Shown piece by piece: positions 60,162-64,000 of a stretch of DNA of 64,000 bases. The stretch spans positions 7,456,545-7,520,544 of the forward strand of contig CM020620.1 of assembly GCA_009829735.1 (NCBI GenBank), given 5' to 3'. The notes under the pieces are model-generated. The model saw only the letters and a program-made list of their open reading frames with translations. It made no database searches and had not been told where the DNA came from. Numbering within the stretch: position 1 is the stretch's first letter; the number at the start of each line of letters is the position of its first letter. Source of the stretch: Pyropia yezoensis. Taxonomy: Eukaryota > Rhodophyta > Bangiophyceae > Bangiales > Bangiaceae. The position numbers were made by a program, and so were the translations under genes.

Positions 60162-62108
60162 ATGGCTAGCTCGGACCCCCCGTCGTCCGGGGAGTACACG
60201 GGTGACGCACGTACTTCAGTGCCTTTGAATACTGGTGAGACACAGGTGGGTTTACCTGGGGTCGCAGAGGGACTAGAGGTCCCTCAAGCCAGCAGGACTG
60301 GAAGTGCGGGCGGGCACCAGGCCACCCCGACTCAGTCGGGAGTTCACTCGGGTGACACTTCTGATGTGGGTGGGCCGATGTCTGGCCACCGTGTAGTAAA
60401 CTCAACGGGAACGTCCCAAGGGGGGAGGACTGTCCCCGCGGGTTCCACTCGGGTTGGAGCCAACTTTGGCTTGGAGCCGTCGCCAACTAGGCTTTCGGAG
60501 GACGGCGGACCTCCGTTGGTCGGCGATGGGCTCGCGCCCATGCCCCCGGCTGAGACCCCTGAGCAACGTGGTTACCCCTCAGGTGGACTCCCGGAGGCGG
60601 ACCGAGACTCAACTGGGGTCGTCAATCCACTCCTCGCGGAAACTGTCCGTCGGGAGGCGACCAATGTGTTGCGGCAGACTTTGCCGGACCTGGTGGTCAC
60701 GATGACGAATACTATTCTGAATCAGATTGTGGCGAGTATGCCAGATGGCCTTAATGTCCAGACCGGATCGGGGCTTTCGAGCCCGCAGGCGCAGGGGGAA
60801 ACCCCCCTTACGCCTATCTCGGGTCGCCCCAAACAGGGGGCGACACCTGTGACTCCCAACGAGGGAGCCACACCATACTCGGTGGGGCATACGCCCTTTA
60901 TGGGGGAGTTCCCCCCGGCAACGCCGGCGGCTACACCAAGCGCGCCGCGCCGGACTACAGGCACTGAGGGTCAACTTACCCCAGTGCCCCAGCGGCTGTT
61001 CCCTCAACGTGAGGTGCCGCCCAAGGTCCAGGTAACCAACCCGGTCTACCAGAGGATCTTTGATTTTGAGACCTACGCCCTCCACAACAAGTCGGTGGCG
61101 TATGGTCCTGACCAGGCCCGAGCCATGGGCCGTGCCAAGAAGAATGCACTTCACTCTTTTGGGCACAAAGCGGAGTGGGATGGAACTCCCCCCCTCCGTG
61201 TCTTTGAGTTCCTACGTCGTTTCACAAAAGCCTGTGACGACAATGCCATAAGTGAAGGCATGGCTTTTTACGTGCTACAGGAGTTTACGAAGGGAGACCT
61301 GCGGACAGAACTTATGTCCGTCATGCCCAGCTCCTCAAGTGGAGGCGCTGGGGAGGTGACGTCCTATTTGGAGCTCGTCAACTGGTTGTTGAGGGCCATG
61401 GTTGATGAAGCGGCGCTGGCTTCTCAAGTCGAGGAATTTACGCAAGCCCATCAGGAAGAGGCGGAGGACGAGTTGTCCTTTGCGGAGCGAGTCCGTAAGC
61501 TCAACATTCTTTGTGGGTTTCTTCATCCACAAGCTGTGGTGAAGAGTCGGTTTGTGGAGGGACTCCATTGGTCAGTCCGGATGGAGACCCGGGAGCATAA
61601 CACTGCCCGGGCGACCCTGGCCGAGTTGGCTAGGTTCGCCTACCGCAGAGGCGAGGCCTACCGCAAGTTGCGGGAGGAACAACGCCAGGAGCGTCAAGCC
61701 TAGTTGGCCAAGGAACGGGAGGAGGCGCGCCAGACCAGAGAGTTGAGAGAGGCACGCCGAATCCGCAAGGAGAGGGTGGTAGCTGCCGTGGGAACTTCCC
61801 AGGGTATCTCTTCGTCTTCCCCAGTTGGGAAGACCCCTCCCGGAACAGACAATCGGTGTTGGAACTGCAACTCCGATGGACACTGGGCATATGATTGCCC
61901 CAAGTTGAGTAAACGCATCCAACAACTTGTTAGGAATGCGAGTAAGAAGTCGGCTACGAACGAAGTACGTTCACGCCGCGAGGGTGGGTCTCGACCGGTC
62001 GTCGCGGTCACCACACCCTCGGCGAAGGAGGCGGACACGTCGTCCTCGGACTCGTCGTCTTTCTCCCCGCCCTCAGATTCGGACGCCAAGTCGGCGGGAA
62101 ACGAATGA
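60162..62108 (+). CDS. Element C gag, with an in-frame TAG between capsid and zinc knuckle
   Basis: Starts ATG 60162 (MASSDPPSSGEYTG). Pro/Thr/Gly-rich N-terminal half; capsid-like region (FDFETYALHNKSVAYG, VFEFLRRFTKACDDNAIS, SYLELVNWLLRAMVDE, ELSFAERVRKLNILCGF). At 61701-61703 a TAG follows a Lys/Arg/Glu-rich helix, and the same frame continues with the same helix character (LAKEREEARQTRELREARRI), a zinc knuckle CWNCNSDGHWAYDCP, a Ser/Asp tail and GNE-TGA at 62106-62108. The helix spanning the stop implies the TAG was recently a sense codon (CAG to TAG is one change). Either a mutant gag or one needing readthrough. Confidence 0.88.
62096..62102 (+). promoter_or_regulatory. -1 frameshift slippery heptamer of element C
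   Basis: GGGAAAC read G_GGA_AAC in the gag frame, followed by GAA and TGA. A six-base spacer separates it from a strong hairpin (62109-62141). The -1 frame is pol. Confidence 0.8.
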
Positions 62109-64000
62109 CCGTTGGAGCTGGCCGTCCGAAGCTCACAACGGCATCCTCGGCCAAGTGGGCCAGGAGGACGAACCAACCGTGCCGGATACTGCGGCGACCT
62201 AAGCGAGTCCGCCCATCCCGGGTAGGACTCCCCAAGAACGTAAACCCACGTCGGGTCATCGCGGCGCTGACGGGTGAGAACTTCCAGGTGGCTGGACGGG
62301 TGCAACTTGCCCCCGGCCGCGCCTGTTGTGCCCGTATCGTACTTGATACCGGATCAGGAGCCTCCTTGATACGCAAGTCGCTATTACCAAAGGAGGTGAA
62401 GCTCCAACGCTGGAGGTCCAAAGCTGACCATATGATTGACATCAATGGTGGGGTACTTCCCATCGTTGGTGCCGTGACCCTACCAACTAGGTTGGGGACC
62501 CATGAGGTCGACGTGACCTATGGTGTAGTTGAGAATATATCGGTACCCCTGCTTCTGGGTACCCCTTATGTTGTTACACAAGTGCCTTTCATTTGTGGCC
62601 CTGAGTACTGGGTCAAGTTGATGAATGGGGAGACTATCCCCATCCTTGGTAAGGGAAAGTCTGTGGCTCCTGTGACAGTCTCACAGTCGAAGCCTGTTTG
62701 CTCTGTGCGGGAAGGGTTTACTGCTACCCTGCATTTAGCCCGTAAAGTCACGTTGCCCTCCAACTCGGTGGCGCACGTTGACGTTGTAACTGATTATACG
62801 GGGAACGGGTTGGTGCACCCTTACCCCCGTCTTGCTCGCAAGCACCAAGTGCATGTTGCCCTTGGCACGATGGACTCCAAAGCCAGAGTCCCGTGGAGGA
62901 TCCAGGTGATGAACCTGAGCTCGTCGCCCCAGTACCTCAAGTTGGGAGCCAAGTTCGGCTATATCGACCAACACGAGGGACCGGTAGTAGCCGTCACCCT
63001 CAACGCGGGCGCAAGCAGCGACCCGAAGTCCGGAAAGGAGAAGCATCAAGCCAACTCGGCCGCCTCTCCTCGGCCCCATGTGAACATGGAGGGTGTTCCC
63101 CCCAGGTTGAGGGTTCAAGCTGAACGCCTCTTGGACCAATATCAGAAGTTGTGGGATGGTCAATTGGGACTCATGAGAGCTACCCAACACCGGATCGAGT
63201 TGAAGCCCGGTGCACCCCCTATACGCCAACAACCGTACAGGGGAGGACCCCGTTCAAGGGCCCTCGTTAAGGAGCAAGTTGCTCGCATGGAGGCCCTCGA
63301 TGTGATCGAGGCCAGCAACGCCGAGTGGGCGAGTCCGGTGGTTATCGTCCCCAAAGTTGATGGGACCCCCCGGTTCTGTATCGATTACCGTAAGCTCAAC
63401 GAGAGCACGGTGAAGGACAGTTATCCCCTACCTAGGATGGACGACTGTCTGGACTCTCTGGGGGAGGCGAACGTGTTCTCTACCCTGGACTGTAACGCGG
63501 GGTACTGGCGAATTCCCATTGCCCCGGAAGACAGGCATAAAACTACCTTTACCTGTCACTGTGGTACCTACCAGTGCAAGCGTCTACCGTTTGGCCTGTG
63601 TAACGCGCCGGCAACTTTCCAGCGCGCTGTGGACATGATTCTGGCCGGAGTACGGTGGCAGATCTGTCTCGTGTACCAAGACGATATCATTGTGTTCTCC
63701 CGAAGTCCGAAGGAACACATTGGCCATCTTGGCCAGGTGTTCAAGCTATTTGCTGACGCCGGTGCGTCACTGAAGGCGAGTAAGGGCCACCCCTTCACTC
63801 AAGAGGTGGAATTCTTGAGACATGCTGTCCGTCCGGGGCGTCTCAGCGTCAACGAGAAGAACTTGAGGGCCATCCGTAAGGCTCAGTACCCCCGGACCCA
63901 GACCCAGATGAGGAGCTTCCTCGGGATGTGTAACGTGTACCGACATTTCACCAAGGGCTTCGCCAAGGGCTTCGCCAAGGTGGCGAAGCCGTTGAATGAG
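62105..64000 (+). CDS. Element C pol, partial (protease and reverse transcriptase)
   Basis: 632 codons open to the window end. An ATG at 62105 overlaps the gag stop (ATGA), but the frame equals the -1 frame entered at 62096-62102, so Gag-Pol fusion is the likelier route. Protease DTGSGASL at residues 81-88; RT with RFCIDYRKLNESTVKDSYPL, LDCNAGYWRIPIAPED, LPFGLCNAPATFQRA and the active site YQDD at residue 524 where YLDD or YVDD is usual. Near the end a 12-bp tandem duplication (63953-63976) adds GFAK before the connection region. Protease linker and RNA-binding features align with A. Confidence 0.9.
   Translation, partial: MTVGAGRPKLTTASSAKWARRTNQPCRILRRPKRVRPSRVGLPKNVNPRRVIAALTGENFQVAGRVQLAPGRACCARIVLDTGSGASLIRKSLLPKEVKLQRWRSKADHMIDINGGVLPIVGAVTLPTRLGTHEVDVTYGVVENISVPLLLGTPYVVTQVPFICGPEYWVKLMNGETIPILGKGKSVAPVTVSQSKPVCSVREGFTATLHLARKVTLPSNSVAHVDVVTDYTGNGLVHPYPRLARKHQVHVALGTMDSKARVPWRIQVMNLSSSPQYLKLGAKFGYIDQHEGPVVAVTLNAGASSDPKSGKEKHQANSAASPRPHVNMEGVPPRLRVQAERLLDQYQKLWDGQLGLMRATQHRIELKPGAPPIRQQPYRGGPRSRALVKEQVARMEALDVIEASNAEWASPVVIVPKVDGTPRFCIDYRKLNESTVKDSYPLPRMDDCLDSLGEANVFSTLDCNAGYWRIPIAPEDRHKTTFTCHCGTYQCKRLPFGLCNAPATFQRAVDMILAGVRWQICLVYQDDIIVFSRSPKEHIGHLGQVFKLFADAGASLKASKGHPFTQEVEFLRHAVRPGRLSVNEKNLRAIRKAQYPRTQTQMRSFLGMCNVYRHFTKGFAKGFAKVAKPLNE
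62109..62141 (+). promoter_or_regulatory. Frameshift-stimulating hairpin of element C
   Basis: CCGTTGGAGCT (62109-62119) pairs with AGCTC-a-CAACGG (62130-62141): 11 base pairs with one bulged A and a 10-nt loop, six bases after the slippery site. Confidence 0.65.

Larger units (their letters stand above)
59574..64000 (+). mobile_element. Retrotransposon C (Ty3/Gypsy, A-D family), runs off the window
   Basis: 5' LTR, primer-binding site, gag and the protease and RT part of pol on the plus strand, inserted in D's gag. Same family as A and B by gag, primer-binding site and frameshift site. If the plan is conserved, an opposite-strand ORF should lie downstream of its pol, beyond 64000. Confidence 0.88.

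Noticed and set aside
1..64000. tRNA or rRNA genes
   Set aside because: None recognised on reading. Cloverleaf detection by eye is unreliable, so a tRNAscan run could still find one.

Overview
The window is nuclear DNA of a red alga. It encodes a phycobilisome rod linker next to eukaryotic genes for ribosomal protein eS8, DET1 and a plant-type chloroplast glutamyl endopeptidase. Very high GC, mostly intronless host genes and long Ala/Gly/Pro tracts suggest a Bangiophyceae (Porphyra/Pyropia-like) genome; that last step is inference.

Host part (1-24289). In order: phycobilisome rod linker (-, 5-1015), a long GC-rich stretch without a supportable gene, a small FLZ-like zinc-finger protein (+, 4216-4995), a chloroplast S9 glutamyl endopeptidase (-, 5639-9589), an inverted decayed partial copy of an antiporter gene (+, 10230-11325), eS8 with a 4-nt first coding exon (-, 11522-12516), an unrecognised basic protein (+, 14221-15195), the intact CPA2/KEA-type cation/H+ antiporter with an EF-hand (-, 15638-18115), and divergently from it a hugely expanded DET1 (+, 18857-23131).

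Transposon part (24290-64000). This is a nest of five Ty3/Gypsy LTR retrotransposons, here called A to E. B (minus strand, old, with several nonsense mutations and a protease Asp-to-His change) is the outer shell. A (minus) sits in B's pol with a 5-bp target duplication GTTAG. E (minus, a chromodomain element with an extra zinc-finger ORF) sits between B's gag and pol with target duplication CCCAG. D (plus) cuts B's gag, and C (plus) cuts D's gag and runs off the window. Removing A and E restores the reading frame of B on both sides.

A, B, C and D form one family. A, C and D share an unusual primer-binding site. A, B and C share a G_GGA_AAC slippery heptamer one codon before the gag stop, with pol in the -1 frame. 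A and B carry a long additional ORF on the strand opposite to gag-pol, downstream of pol and convergent with it, about 750 nt from a TATA box in the LTR that points toward it. This antisense ORF has no recognisable relative and is the best candidate for something undescribed.

A 500-N gap lies inside element A. The 6.5 kb on either side are the same sequence apart from single-base indels that cluster toward the gap. This is best read as two unmerged overlapping contig ends. Element A is then one element of about 9.65 kb, and the two sets of gag/pol/antisense ORFs are a single set.
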